In this document: piece after piece, positions 8,598-18,715 of the stretch
Numbering within the stretch: position 1 is the first letter of the stretch
How the letters are laid out: each line of letters starts with the position of its first letter
Source of the DNA: Methylorubrum zatmanii
Lineage (GTDB): Bacteria > Pseudomonadota > Alphaproteobacteria > Rhizobiales > Beijerinckiaceae
Reading direction: 5' to 3'
Length of the DNA: 32,934 nt
NCBI RefSeq assembly: GCF_014845115.1
Contig: NZ_NKUI01000062.1
Span: 1-32,934 of the forward strand
Notes under the pieces: generated by a model
The model's input: only the letters and a program-made list of their open reading frames with translations
Told to the model about the DNA's origin: nothing
The model's database searches: none
Program-made: the position numbers and the translations under genes

Positions 8598-9118
8598 CAG
8601 GGCGTCGCCTTGTCCGGCTCCGCCTGGGCCGGCCGGTGCACGGCGCCGGGCCCCGCACCGGGAGAGAGCACGCTGCTCGACGCGCCGCCGCGACTGCCCA
8701 GGGCCGGAACCCGCTCCGGCTGGAGCGGCGCCGCGTAGGCCGCCTCGCCGCGCTGGCTCAGGCGCCGCATCGCCTCTTCGATCGGCATGCGGGCAATTCC
8801 CTTCTCGCGATCGATCCAGGCATAGCCGGCGAGGCGGGCACGCTGTTCCTTGAGCATCGCCTTGAGGTCGGCCTCCGGGTTCTGCTGCAGCCGGGGTGCC
8901 GGGAAGGTGCGAGCTTCCTGAACCAGGGGACCGAGTCCTTGTCGGTGGTAATAGAAGCGGATGCCGCCGAGCGTGGCGGCGGTGAACACGACGATGAACA
9001 GCCCGGTCAGCAGCACCGGCTTCAGCCGGATATCGGGCGGCTCGGTTCCGGGCGGAGCGTGACCGACGACATCGTCGTGCGTTCCCGCATGGAGCTGTCC
9101 GGGCGCTGTCTCAGGCAT
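8597..9118 (-). CDS. Membrane-anchored protein of the ACIII/caa3 operon, function unknown
   Basis: 173 residues. A soluble N-terminus (1-43) is followed by one transmembrane helix (about 44-66, PVLLTGLFIVVFTAATLGGI) and a tail of about 100 residues. The tail carries FPAPRLQQNPEADLKAMLKE and then AGYAWIDREKGIARMPIEEAM, a pattern I associate with short proteins found next to oxidase genes, followed by a low-complexity Ala/Pro/Gly end. It lies between actF and coxB, a position where SCO1-type copper chaperones or an extra small ACIII subunit (ActG) are often found. It lacks the CxxxC of SCO proteins, so it is not a copper chaperone of that type. It overlaps actF by 8 nt and coxB by 1 nt. An assembly or linker role between the two complexes is inference. 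Confidence 0.75.
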   Translation of the reverse strand: MPETAPGQLHAGTHDDVVGHAPPGTEPPDIRLKPVLLTGLFIVVFTAATLGGIRFYYHRQGLGPLVQEARTFPAPRLQQNPEADLKAMLKEQRARLAGYAWIDREKGIARMPIEEAMRRLSQRGEAAYAAPLQPERVPALGSRGGASSSVLSPGAGPGAVHRPAQAEPDKATP

Positions 9119-10067
9119 GGCGAGGCCTTTCCGCGCGCCGGGCGAAGCGCCGGGAGAGGGCCATCGAGACGACGACCAGCGCCACGAGGCCGGCCACCGC
9201 GAAAGCCGCGGCGGGGCCCGCGCCTGCGCCGTATGCCGGCAGCGTGTACCATGCGAGCCGCCCGGCAAGGCCGATGAGGACGAGCAGGCCGACCGACCGC
9301 AGCAGGGCCGGGCTCCGGCGCACGCCCGCGAACAGCAACGCCAGGAAGGGCAGGACGCCGCCGAGGATCAGGGAGCCGACGAGGATCGCTCCCCAGGGGG
9401 CCTCGCCGCGCTTCAGGTACCACGTCGCCTTGGGCGGGAGGTCGCCGTACCACGCGACGATGTAGGACATCCATTCGATGTAGATCACGCCCAGGAGGGC
9501 CGTGAGCATCAGCCCGGCGAGGTCCGATGCGCCCCGCGCATCGAGGCTCAGCGGGCTCGCCAGAGCCGCGAAAGCGAGCGCCGCGAGGATCTGGTCGAGG
9601 GCGATGCCGGCAGCGAAGGCGGAGGAGTTGAAGCCCGGCTCGACGGAGAGGATCCAATCCACGGAGACGAGGCTGATCGTGATGCCGTAGAAGGTCAGCC
9701 CGAGCCCGGCCACGAGATTGGTGCAGCGTCCGCTCAAGCAGAGCAGCGCGAGCACCGACCAGCCGAGGAGAGTGACGGCGGCGCGCAGGAGGAACAGCGT
9801 CGGGTCGAGATAGAGGCGCAGCACGTCCGGCTTGGCGCCGGCGCCGGAGGCCCAGGGATAGGCGGCGTCGAGGCCGAGGGCGATACCGAGGAAGGTCAGC
9901 GCGACCAGGGGCACCAGGGCGGTCGCCGGCCGAAGCGCGGGCGCGAGCACCTCACCCCAGCGGCCGCCGGTCACGACATGGATCATCGTCAGCACGAGGG
10001 CGCCGACCGGCACCATGCTCCAGACGATCCAGGCGACGAGCCATCCGCGTGCGAGGGCGTCACTCAC
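9111..10067 (-). CDS. actF: Alternative complex III subunit ActF, quinol-oxidising membrane subunit
   Basis: 318 residues, about nine hydrophobic helices (for example WLVAWIVWSMVPVGALVLTM, FYGITISLVSVDWILSVEP, LGVIYIEWMSYIVAWYGDLP). The V-D-W-x-x-S-x-E-P and I-E-W-M-S-Y-x-x-x-W-Y-x-D-L-P blocks are typical of ActF, an ActC-related membrane subunit that with ActC forms the quinol-binding and possible proton-translocating core. It is shorter than the roughly 400-residue members I know of, with fewer helices. The start is a GTG whose bases overlap the actE stop (GTGA); upstream reading in this frame is the shadow of actE and actD. It overlaps the next gene by 8 nt. Confidence 0.9.
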   Translation of the reverse strand: MSDALARGWLVAWIVWSMVPVGALVLTMIHVVTGGRWGEVLAPALRPATALVPLVALTFLGIALGLDAAYPWASGAGAKPDVLRLYLDPTLFLLRAAVTLLGWSVLALLCLSGRCTNLVAGLGLTFYGITISLVSVDWILSVEPGFNSSAFAAGIALDQILAALAFAALASPLSLDARGASDLAGLMLTALLGVIYIEWMSYIVAWYGDLPPKATWYLKRGEAPWGAILVGSLILGGVLPFLALLFAGVRRSPALLRSVGLLVLIGLAGRLAWYTLPAYGAGAGPAAAFAVAGLVALVVVSMALSRRFARRAERPRHA

Positions 10068-10591
10068 GGCAATTTCTCCGCGAGGTCCGGCATCTCGGCC
10101 ACCCGTGCGCCCTGCGACAGCTGCAGCGCACGGATATAGGCGGCGATGGCCCAGCGGTCGCGCGGTTCGACTCGCGCGGCATAGGGATACATCACGCCGT
10201 AGCCCCGTGTGATGACGTCGACGAAATACGAGGCCGGGGCCGCCCGCAGCCGGTCCTCGTGATAGGAGGGCGGCGCCGGGAACCCCCGTTGCACCACCAT
10301 GCCGTCGCCGTGGCCGGTGTAGCCGTGGCAGGGCGTGCAGATCGCCTCGTAGCGCTGCCGCCCGCGCTCCATCAGCGCCGCATCCACCGGCGGCGGCTCG
10401 CGCAGGGCCGCCTCGCGGGCGAGCGCGCCGATTTCGACGGTGCCCTCCGGCGGACGGCGCGCCTCGGCGCGGTCGGGGAAGAGCGGCGCCTTGCCATAGA
10501 CCTCGTAGCGCCCCTGCACGCGCATGGATTGGTCCTCGCAGGCGCCGAGGAGCGCGAGGAGGGGCAAGGCGAGGGCGAGGAGAGGCCTCAT
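10064..10591 (-). CDS. actE: Alternative complex III subunit ActE, monohaem cytochrome c lipoprotein
   Basis: 175 residues. The N-terminus is a lipoprotein signal with lipobox L-G-A-C, lipidated Cys18. One haem c site, C85-TP-C88-H89, is followed by GYTGHGDG. Met134 in YGVMYPYA is the likely axial ligand, and the segment RDRWAIAAYIRALQLSQ closes the cytochrome fold. This matches ActE, the periplasmic monohaem subunit that, with ActA, carries electrons from the Fe-S subunit ActB toward the oxidase. The ATG overlaps the actD stop as ATGA, and the stop overlaps the actF GTG. The start fits the signal peptide exactly. Confidence 0.95.
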   Translation of the reverse strand: MRPLLALALPLLALLGACEDQSMRVQGRYEVYGKAPLFPDRAEARRPPEGTVEIGALAREAALREPPPVDAALMERGRQRYEAICTPCHGYTGHGDGMVVQRGFPAPPSYHEDRLRAAPASYFVDVITRGYGVMYPYAARVEPRDRWAIAAYIRALQLSQGARVAEMPDLAEKLP

Positions 10592-11102
10592 GGATGCATC
10601 TCCGCCACGAGCAGGGCACCGCACCGCTCCAGGCTCTCGCGCAGGGCCGTGGCGTCTGCATCCTTCGGCGCGACCAGGAGCAGGAAGCGGTCCTGGCTCG
10701 CGCGCTCGAATTGCGGGATCGCGAAGAGCGGATGATGCAGGCGCGGCAGGCCGCAGGCCCAGAACAGCGCGACGAGGCCGGCGATGGCGGCGACCAGAAC
10801 GCCGAACTCGAACGGCACCAGCAGGAAGACCGGCCAGGAATGCAGCGGGCGCCCGCCCGAATTCAGCGGATAGCCGACGACCGACGAATACCATTGGAGG
10901 GCGTACATCGCCGCCGCCGCGCCGAAGCCGGCCACAGCCATCACCGGCCGCACGGGATTGCGCGGCGGCGCGAAAGCCTCGGTCAGGTCGGGCACGGGGA
11001 AGGGCGTGTAGGCGTCGAGCGCCCTGTGACCATCGGCATTGGCGATCCGCATCGCCCGCACCAGCGCCTCCGGCGTGTCGAACTCGGCGAGCAAGGGCGC
11101 GC

Positions 11103-11106
<4 letters not shown>
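10588..11106 (-). CDS. actD: Alternative complex III subunit ActD (DUF3341)
   Basis: 172 residues. A cytoplasmic N-terminal domain opens with LLAEFDTPEALVRAMRIA and the family motif DAYTPFPVPDL. Two transmembrane helices follow (about 58-78 and 95-118), then a C-terminal segment with HHPLFAIPQFERASQDRFLLLV. This is the DUF3341 layout of ActD, which in known ACIII structures anchors to the membrane core and has no cofactor. The ATG overlaps the actC stop (ATGA), and the stop overlaps the actE start. Sequence and position agree, so the assignment is strong. Confidence 0.95.
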
Positions 11107-12481
<1,375 letters not shown>

Positions 12482-12485
<4 letters not shown>

Positions 12486-15292
12486 GCGTGATCCTCCTTG
12501 AGGTCCGGATGCGGGTCGCGCAGGTTCGCGAGATAGGTCGTGCGCGGCCGCGTGTTCAGTTCCTCCAGCAGAGCGTAATGGCGCGGATCCTTGCGCAGCT
12601 CGGCGACGGCATTGCCCGGCTTGGCGAGATCGCCGAAGCGGATTGCCTGGGTCGGGCAGGCGGATTGGCAGGCAGTGACGACCGCACCCATCTCCCGCCC
12701 GTCGCGCTCGGCGGCCTCCCGCTCGCCGGCGATGCGCTGGATGCAGTAGGTGCACTTCTCCATCACGCCGCGGGCGCGCACCGTGACGTTCGGGTTGCGC
12801 TGCGCACGCACCGATTCCGCACCGAGATTGGCGTAGGACTGGCCGTCGGCGTAGCCGAAGAAGTTGAAGCGGCGGACCTTGTAGGGGCAGTTCGCCTCGC
12901 AGAAGCGGGTGCCGACGCAGCGATTATAGACCTGAAGGTTGAGCCCCTCGCCGTCATGGACCGAGGCCGCCACGGGACAAACCGGCTCGCACGGCGCGTG
13001 CTCGCAATGCATGCAGGGAACCGGCTGGAAGCCGGCCCGCGGCGCCTCGGAGCCTCCCGCGTCGTAGAGGTCGACGCGCAGCCAATGCATCATCCGGCCG
13101 CGGGCGATCTCCTCGGGCCCGACCACCGGCACATTGTTCTCGGACTGGCAGGAGAGGACACAGGCATTGCAGCCGATGCAGGCATGGGTGTCGATCACCA
13201 TCGCCCAGGCATGGCCGTCGGCGTCGCCCTTCCAGGGGGAGAGCAGGGTCGGCTGGTCGTCACCGATGCCCCTGGGCTCGGCTCGGGCCAAGGCCGCGAG
13301 ATCGATCTGGCGGAACAGCTTCTCGGTCTCGCCCTCGATCTCGACGTCATTCTGCGTCCGCAGGATCGTCTCGGTCTTGCCGGTTCGGCCAAGCTCGACG
13401 CCGGTCAGCAGAAACGGCGATCCTTGCGTCGAAAGCCCGTAGGCGTCGGCACCGATGCCGTTGCCGATTGCCCCAGCCCGCTGACGTCCATAGCCGAGGG
13501 TCAGCAGGCCGACGCCCTCGGCGATGCCGGATTCGATCACGACCGGCACCTCGACGGCGCGGCCACCGACACTGGCGCGCACCACGTCGCCGGCCTCGAT
13601 CCCGCGCCGTCCGGCCTCCTTGCGGGACAGGGCCAGCGCGTTGCCCCAGACCTGTTTCGAGATCGGCTTCGGGCATTCCTGAAGCCAGGCATTGTTGGCA
13701 AAGCGCCCGTCCCAGAGGCAGGGGTCGGGCCGCAGCTCGACGGTCAAACCCTCCTGGCGGCGGATCTCCGGCAGGACGGGCAATCGCGGCTCGCCGGGAT
13801 CGACGAAGGGCGCGGCACTGCCCTCGATCACGCCGTCATGCAGGCTCCTGCGCCACCACCCCTCGAAATCGCCACCGCCCCGATCCTTCCATGTCTCCCG
13901 GACGAGGGCATGGCCCGCCGTCGTCGTCCGCCCCGCAAAGAGCGGAAGGATCTCGTGCAGGGAGCGCCCGTCGTAGAGCGGTCGCAGCAGCGGCTGAACC
14001 ACGCTTGCGGTGCCGTCGGTGGCGCGCAGATCCGACCAGCTCTCCAATTCGTGTGTCAGCGGCAGATGCCAGTGGGTCGCGCCGGCGGTCTCGTCGCCGT
14101 GCAGGCCGGCATGGACGCTGAAGCGTGCCCGCTCGATACGCCGGGCCAGATCGAGGTCGGCGGGCGCGCTCGCCACCGGATCGGAGCCGAGAATGGCGAG
14201 GCAGGTCACCGAGCCTCGGTCGAGGGCTCCCGCGAGGTCGGCGAGGCTCGCCGGGGTTCGGCCCTCGATCCGGTCGGGCGGTGCGATGTAATCGACGGGC
14301 GCTCGGAGGCGGGCATTGATCCAATGGGCGAGGGCGTGCGCTTCCGGTGAGAGGGCGGGCCCGGCCAGGACCAGCGCTCTGCCCTCATGCGCCTTGAGAT
14401 CGTCGGCGGCCGCGCGCGCGAAGCGGCGGGCCTCCTCCGGCAGCTCGGGCGCGGACAGCCCGGGGCCGAGGGCGTTGGCGATGGCCGCCAGGAGGGTGGG
14501 CTGGTCGAAGGGATGCAGGGCGCGGCGCGCATCCGCCTTGATCCCGGTGAGCGTCAGCGCCGCCTCGGCGACGTAGAGGCGGCCGAACCTGGCCGGATCG
14601 CCGCGTCTCTCGCTGAAGGCCCGGGCGAGCCGGATCTGGTCCGGACCCGGCCCGAGCGGGTCGGCGCCGACACAGAGAATCGTTTCCGCCCGGTCGAGCC
14701 GGGGCAGGGCGCGAAGGGGACGGCCGAAGGCGAGCTCGGCCCCGCGCGCGGCGTTCCCCTCGTCGATTGGCTCGTGGACGTGCCAGACCGCCTCTGGCAG
14801 GGCGCGCAGCAGGGCATCGATCTGGCGGGCCAGGGTCGGCGAGGTGACGCGGCCGGTGACGAGGTGCAGACCGCGCCCGCCTGCCCCCCGCACCGATGCG
14901 AGCGGAGCGCTCAGTGCGCGCTCGAACATGTCCCAGGAGGCGATGCCGTTCACCCGCTCGGTCACCGTCCGCGAGCGGTCGGGATCGTAGAGGTCCAGGA
15001 TCGCGGCCTCCGCGAACACGTCCGTCGCGCCCAGGCTCGCCGGATGCAGCGGGTTGCCCTCGATCTTGATCGGCCGTCCATCGACGGCGATGGCCTGAAC
15101 GCCCCGGGCAAAGCCGCTCAGCGACAGGGTCGTGGCGTAGCGAACCGGCACGCCGGGCAGGAGCTGCTCGGGCGCGCGGACATAGGGCACGATCTCCTCG
15201 ACCGGCTTGGAGCAGCCGCCGGCGGCGAGCGTGATACCGGCGCCCAGCAGGCGCAGGGCCTCGCGGCGGGAGGGCGGGATCAGCGGTGGCAT
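12482..15292 (-). CDS. actB: Alternative complex III subunit ActB, fused molybdopterin-like and Fe-S protein
   Basis: 936 residues. The N-terminus has a twin-arginine motif (S8-R-R-E-A-L) and a cysteine at 27 in AAGGC, a possible lipidation site. Residues about 35-690 resemble the molybdopterin oxidoreductase fold, which in ACIII carries no molybdenum cofactor. Residues about 695-900 are ferredoxin-like: C705-IGCNAC, then CMHCEHAPCEPVCP from 760, CVGTRFCEANCP from 792, CTYC at 847 and CQSACP at 875, the ligands of four Fe-S clusters. It links quinol oxidation in ActC to the haems of ActA and ActE. The ATG at 15292 overlaps the actA end by 13 nt; the frame extends further upstream, but that is the actA shadow. 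Confidence 0.97.
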
Positions 15293-15939
15293 ATCGAGCA
15301 CTCGCTCAGCCGCTCGGGCGACTTGATGTGACGCTCCTGAACGAAGCGGGCGCCGATCGCCGCCTGATCGGCCGGCGGCTTCCAGGTCATGTCGAACACC
15401 GCCTCGTGCGGGCGCAGATGGGGCGCGGGGTCGCGGTGGCAATCGAGGCACCAGCCCATGGTGAGCGGAACGGTCTGCCGCATCAGCTTCATGGTCTGAA
15501 CCTCGCCATGGCAGGTCGAGCAGCCGACGCCCTTGGCTACGTGCACCGAGTGATTGAAGTAGACATAGGCCGGCAGGTTGTGGACGCGGTTCCACCGAAG
15601 CGGGCGCCCCTCGGCGAGGCTTTGGCGCACCGGCGCCAGCATCGGCGCGTTGGTCCATTCCTGGGAATGGCAGCTCATGCAGGTCTCGGTCGGCGGAATG
15701 CCGGCGAAGGCGGCCTTCTCGACCGAGGTGTGGCAGTAGCGGCAATCGAGTCCGAGACCGCCGACATGGTGCTCGTGGCTGAACGGCACCGGCTGCTCAC
15801 GGGTCACGTCCTGCGCCGTTGCGTAGGGCGAACGCCACACCGCATAGGCCAATCCGACCGCCAGGACCGGCGCGGCCCCGAGAGAGGCGAGAACGACGCG
15901 AGCGACCGTATCCGCTCCCGGGTGAAAGATCTGCACCAT
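15280..15939 (-). CDS. actA: Alternative complex III subunit ActA, pentahaem cytochrome c
   Basis: 219 residues. One N-terminal transmembrane helix (about 13-34) anchors a periplasmic domain with five CxxCH motifs: C66-H70 (CRYCH), C87-H91 (CMSCH), C140-H144 (CSTCH), C164-H168 (CLDCH) and C214-H218 (CSICH), the last two residues from the end. Extra histidines (H55, H57, H58, H130, H133) could be distal ligands. Pentahaem content and first position in the cluster match ActA of alternative complex III, the electron outlet of the complex. It is the first gene of the operon; its mRNA leader is about 120 nt if the promoter at 16065 is used. It overlaps actB by 13 nt. Confidence 0.96.
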   Translation of the reverse strand: MVQIFHPGADTVARVVLASLGAAPVLAVGLAYAVWRSPYATAQDVTREQPVPFSHEHHVGGLGLDCRYCHTSVEKAAFAGIPPTETCMSCHSQEWTNAPMLAPVRQSLAEGRPLRWNRVHNLPAYVYFNHSVHVAKGVGCSTCHGEVQTMKLMRQTVPLTMGWCLDCHRDPAPHLRPHEAVFDMTWKPPADQAAIGARFVQERHIKSPERLSECSICHR

Positions 15940-16064
15940 CCCGCGCGAGACACCTTCCGTCCGCCCACTTTCCCATCGTTATAGGTCGAAGCTGGCCGAG
16001 TCCTATCCGCCGAACAAGAAAATCTGCGAATTTTTCTCGAATACAACTGAGATAGTACAGAATA

Positions 16065-16093
16065 ATTATAGGTATCTGCAATAAAATACCGAG
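16065..16093 (-). promoter_or_regulatory. Candidate act-cox operon promoter
   Basis: On the minus strand a perfect TATAAT (16070-16065) is preceded by a 17-nt spacer and CTCGGT (16093-16088), a poor -35 hexamer. A start near 16058 would give a leader of about 120 nt before actA. The weak -35 next to a strong dyad suggests a promoter that needs an activator. Confidence 0.5.
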
Positions 16094-16130
16094 AAACATC
16101 GCGCGATTGCCGGCAATCACGAATGTTTCT
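16092..16130. promoter_or_regulatory. 39-bp bipartite dyad upstream of the act-cox promoter
   Basis: Outer arms AGAAACAT (16092-16099) and ATGTTTCT (16123-16130) enclose a perfect 14-bp palindrome, GATTGCCGGCAATC (16105-16118), with 5- and 4-nt spacers. Such nested symmetry in AT-rich DNA is unlikely by chance. Its place at and just upstream of the -35 position fits an activator or redox/metal regulator site. The regulator is not identifiable from sequence. Confidence 0.6.
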
Positions 16131-16490
16131 GCGGCGTGAAAACACAAACGTCTGCACGCCCTTCCGTTCCGACCCCGATGCGCATCGCTGCGCTGCCCGC
16201 CTCGTCACCCTTTCGGCACAGATCCGGTCCGTCTGCCCTCAAGCCGATAGCGGCCCGAAAATACCTCTACGGGCAGCAACCTCGGACGCGGAAGAAAGAT
16301 CAATCGCGGCCGTAACAGACCTCACCGCCGGCAGGACGGCGCTCTGAGGCGCCGACCCGGCGGCCCTCCGGCCGGTCTGCCAGACGGCGGCGGTAACCTT
16401 TCGGTAAACAAACACAGTTAACGAAAATCTCGAACTTCCCGTCGATTATCCTACGAGGTTGACCGGCCTCGTCAGCGGAAAGCCTGTGCC

Positions 16491-17327
16491 ATGTCGGAGA
16501 GGGTCGAAGCGGGTGCGGCCGCGGCGAGGAAGCCGGCCGCGATCTCACCGGAAGAGATGCTGAAACAGGCCGTCACCGGCGCGACAAAGGCGAATGAGGC
16601 GTCCTCCGCCGATGCCGTGTGGAAGCCGTCGCTGAAACTCCCCCGCTTCGGCGCCAATGCCCGGCTGGCTGCGGCGAGCCTGACGGCGCTGGCCTGCGGT
16701 CTCGCCATCGGAGTCCTGGCCGCGCCAGGACAAGGCTCGGGCGATGTGCTCGCGCAAGTCCAAGCCGAACTGGCGACGGGACGGGCGGAAACGGCCCGGC
16801 TGTCGCAGGAATTCGACCGCCTCACCCGGACGGCGACGGCCGCCCGCGAGACGAGCGAAGCGGCTCGCGGAGAAGCGAAGGCGCTCGGCGCCAGCTTGGC
16901 CGACCGGATCGGCCGCTCGGAGCAGAACCTGGAGCGGCGCCTGGCCAGCCTGTCGGAGACGCTCACCCGCAGCGACCGTGAGCAGGGCGAGCGGATCGCG
17001 GGACTGATCGCTCAACTGGACAAGAAGGCGCAGCCCGTCACCGCCGCTGCGCCACCGAAGCCGGAACCGAAGGCCGAGGCGCGGATCGCGGAGCCGACCC
17101 AGACCGGTAGCCTGCCGGACAAGGCGAAGACCGAGACGGTCGAGAATTGGGCGCTGCGCGACGTCTATGATGGCGTCGCGGTACTTGAGGATCGCCGCCG
17201 CCGCCTCGTCGAGGTGGCACGCGGCGACGCGGTTCCGGGGGTAGGCCGCGTCGAGGCAATCGAGCGGCGGGGGCGGCAATGGGTCGTTGTCACCCGGCAA
17301 GGGGTGATCACGCCGCAGACCTGGTGA
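16491..17327 (+). CDS. Conserved hypothetical membrane protein with periplasmic coiled coil
   Basis: 278 residues. A basic cytoplasmic N-terminus leads to one transmembrane helix (about 58-78, LAAASLTALACGLAIGVLA), then a long charged heptad-like region (about 85-180, rich in Glu, Arg, Ala). A Pro/Lys/Glu linker follows, then a compact C-terminal domain (218-278) with WALRDVYDGVAVLEDRRR and VEVARGDAVPGVGRVEAIER. I recognise this C-terminal block as recurrent in Hyphomicrobiales hypothetical proteins but know no function. GGAAAG 8 nt before the ATG supports the start. It is one of only three rightward genes and ends 12 bp from a convergent gene. The layout suggests a cell-envelope scaffold; that is inference. 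Confidence 0.8.
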   Translation: MSERVEAGAAAARKPAAISPEEMLKQAVTGATKANEASSADAVWKPSLKLPRFGANARLAAASLTALACGLAIGVLAAPGQGSGDVLAQVQAELATGRAETARLSQEFDRLTRTATAARETSEAARGEAKALGASLADRIGRSEQNLERRLASLSETLTRSDREQGERIAGLIAQLDKKAQPVTAAAPPKPEPKAEARIAEPTQTGSLPDKAKTETVENWALRDVYDGVAVLEDRRRRLVEVARGDAVPGVGRVEAIERRGRQWVVVTRQGVITPQTW

Positions 17328-17339
17328 GAACGAGCGAAA

Positions 17340-17555
17340 TCAGTTCGCGGGGAGGATATCGAGCGGTGTGACAGCCGCGAGCGTCGTCCCCGGCACCGTC
17401 GGCGACAGCTCGGCGAGTTTGGTCGCCCGCTCAGCCCGCAACCGGCCACGCTCACGGGCCTCCTCGCGCGCTTTCTGCGTCGGATGAAGGATCAGGGCGA
17501 GAAGCGTCTCGCCGTCGTCCGAAGTCGTGAGATGCTTCCCGTCGAAGACTGGCAT
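17340..17555 (-). CDS. Small hypothetical protein
   Basis: 71 residues from the ATG at 17555, which has GGAG 6 nt upstream; a further ATG at 17573 would overlap that ribosome site. The sequence starts MPVFDGKHLTTSDDGETLLA, has a highly charged helix in the middle (KAREEARERGRLRAERATKL) and ends with TPLDILPAN. No known domain is seen. The good ribosome site and ordinary composition argue for a real gene, but shortness keeps confidence moderate. It converges with the coiled-coil membrane protein gene. Confidence 0.55.
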   Translation of the reverse strand: MPVFDGKHLTTSDDGETLLALILHPTQKAREEARERGRLRAERATKLAELSPTVPGTTLAAVTPLDILPAN

Positions 17556-17605
17556 GGTCCGCTCCCGGCCCATCGAAGGGCCGCAGCTTCTGAGCGATAG
17601 CTCAA

Positions 17606-17622
17606 CCGTTCGTGAAGAACGG
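17606..17622. terminator. Short stem-loop in the spacer between hypothetical and SMP-30 genes
   Basis: CCGTTC (17606-17611) pairs with GAACGG (17617-17622) across GTGAA. It lies about 115 nt past the SMP-30 stop and about 50 nt before the small gene. It could end the SMP-30 transcript, but no U-tract is present on that strand. Confidence 0.3.
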
Positions 17623-17738
17623 GGTTTCAGAGGATAAGTTCCACCAAACGCCCGTCCTTAACCGCGCTTTCATCTTTGCGGTGCGGCAGCATCCAGTGCA
17701 GTGCGAGATGGCACATGATCTGGGCTGCCCGTAAAGTC

Positions 17739-18623
17739 TCAATTCTGAGGCAGATCCAAAGGATTGGCCGCAAATCCGCGAAACTCGGTCTCGACTTGAT
17801 AAAGATGACCCGCCATCGGTTCGAGGGTCGGATCGCGCCCGCGCAGGCAAGTCGTAATGTAGAGTGTCGAAAGGTCAGGCCCGCCGAACGCACATTTCGT
17901 GACAAGGGGCGTCGGTATCGGCAAGATCCGTTCGACATGCCCGTCGGGTGTAAATCGTGTGATGCGTCCGGCTCCATAGTGGCAGATCCAGAGATGTCCC
18001 TCGGCATCGAGGGTCAATCCATCCGGCTTGCCCCAACTGCCCTCGAAACGGATCAGGGGGCGCGGCTCGCCGATGCGGCCGCCCCGGACGTCGTGGACCC
18101 GGACGATGCCCTCCGCCGTATCGATGGTGTAGATCCGCTCACCGTCCGGGCTGACGAACGGACCGTTGGTGACAGCCGCTTGTCCGCCGAAAGTTTCGAC
18201 GCGTTTGCCGTCCCAGCGGTGGAAGCTGCCCGTCGCCTCCTCTTCCGCGTCGTCCATGCTGCTGAAATAGAGCCGGCCGTCCGGCCCGATACTGCCGCTG
18301 TTGAGGCGGTTCCGGGCAGGGTGATCGGCGGGACGCGCCAGCGGCGAACGCGTGCCATCCGATAGCCGGAACAGGGCCACGCCGGATCGGAAGCCGGCGA
18401 CCACGCGGTCGGGATCCGATGTCGGCAGGGCAAAGCCGATCTTCTCGTCGAGCGCCAGCCGGGTGGTTTCGCCGATCTCCGGCCAGTGGCGCCAGATCGC
18501 CGGATTCTCGATATCGACCCAGATCAGCGATCCGTCGCGGGCATCCCAGACGACTTCTTCGCCGAGGGCACAGCCGCAGGCGACGGCCACGCGCGGCGTG
18601 TGGGGATGCACGGGTGGGGTCAT
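17739..18623 (-). CDS. SMP-30/gluconolactonase/LRE family protein
   Basis: 294 residues, six-bladed beta-propeller family of calcium- or zinc-dependent sugar lactonases. Family marks: Glu near 22 in CALGEEVVWD, NRLNSGSIGPDGRLYFSSM in the middle, TNGPFVSPDGERIY, and GKPDGLTLDAEGHLWI, which together supply the metal-binding Glu/Asn/Asp set. It probably hydrolyses an aldonolactone in the cytoplasm; the sugar is not predictable. I chose the ATG at 18623 because GGAG sits 5 nt upstream; a GTG two codons earlier overlaps that site. It follows the flavoprotein gene by about 90 bp on the same strand, so co-transcription is possible but not evident. Confidence 0.9.
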   Translation of the reverse strand: MTPPVHPHTPRVAVACGCALGEEVVWDARDGSLIWVDIENPAIWRHWPEIGETTRLALDEKIGFALPTSDPDRVVAGFRSGVALFRLSDGTRSPLARPADHPARNRLNSGSIGPDGRLYFSSMDDAEEEATGSFHRWDGKRVETFGGQAAVTNGPFVSPDGERIYTIDTAEGIVRVHDVRGGRIGEPRPLIRFEGSWGKPDGLTLDAEGHLWICHYGAGRITRFTPDGHVERILPIPTPLVTKCAFGGPDLSTLYITTCLRGRDPTLEPMAGHLYQVETEFRGFAANPLDLPQN

Positions 18624-18715
18624 CGTCACTCCGGGATCGGACAGGGAACGAGGCCCGTGGCCTCTGCCCTCCCAACGCGCCGGACCGGAGCTTTGTCACG
18701 ACGGGGCGCGCGTTC

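Larger units (their letters stand above)
15940..16490. other. Divergent AT-rich control region between actA and a coiled-coil protein gene
   Basis: About 550 bp without a convincing gene. The segment 15980-16140 is strikingly AT-rich for this genome and holds the act-cox promoter candidate and the 39-bp dyad. The part 16141-16400 returns to high GC, with no coding signal I trust. The last 90 bp before 16491 are again AT-rich (GTAAACAAACACAGTTAACG) and probably carry the promoter for the rightward gene. Confidence 0.6.

Noticed and set aside
8597-9118. SCO1/SenC copper chaperone
   Set aside because: Position fits, but there is no CxxxC and no thioredoxin-like pattern.
15293-15745. N-terminal extension of actB in the same frame
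   Set aside because: This stretch is actA in another frame, with five haem motifs. The actB ATG at 15292 starts a proper Tat signal.
16123-16347. A 74-codon plus-strand frame in the actA upstream region
   Set aside because: It begins inside the dyad, has no ribosome site and no protein-like pattern.
17676-18365. A 229-codon plus-strand frame opposite the lactonase gene
   Set aside because: The minus strand has a full SMP-30 propeller protein; the plus frame is its shadow.
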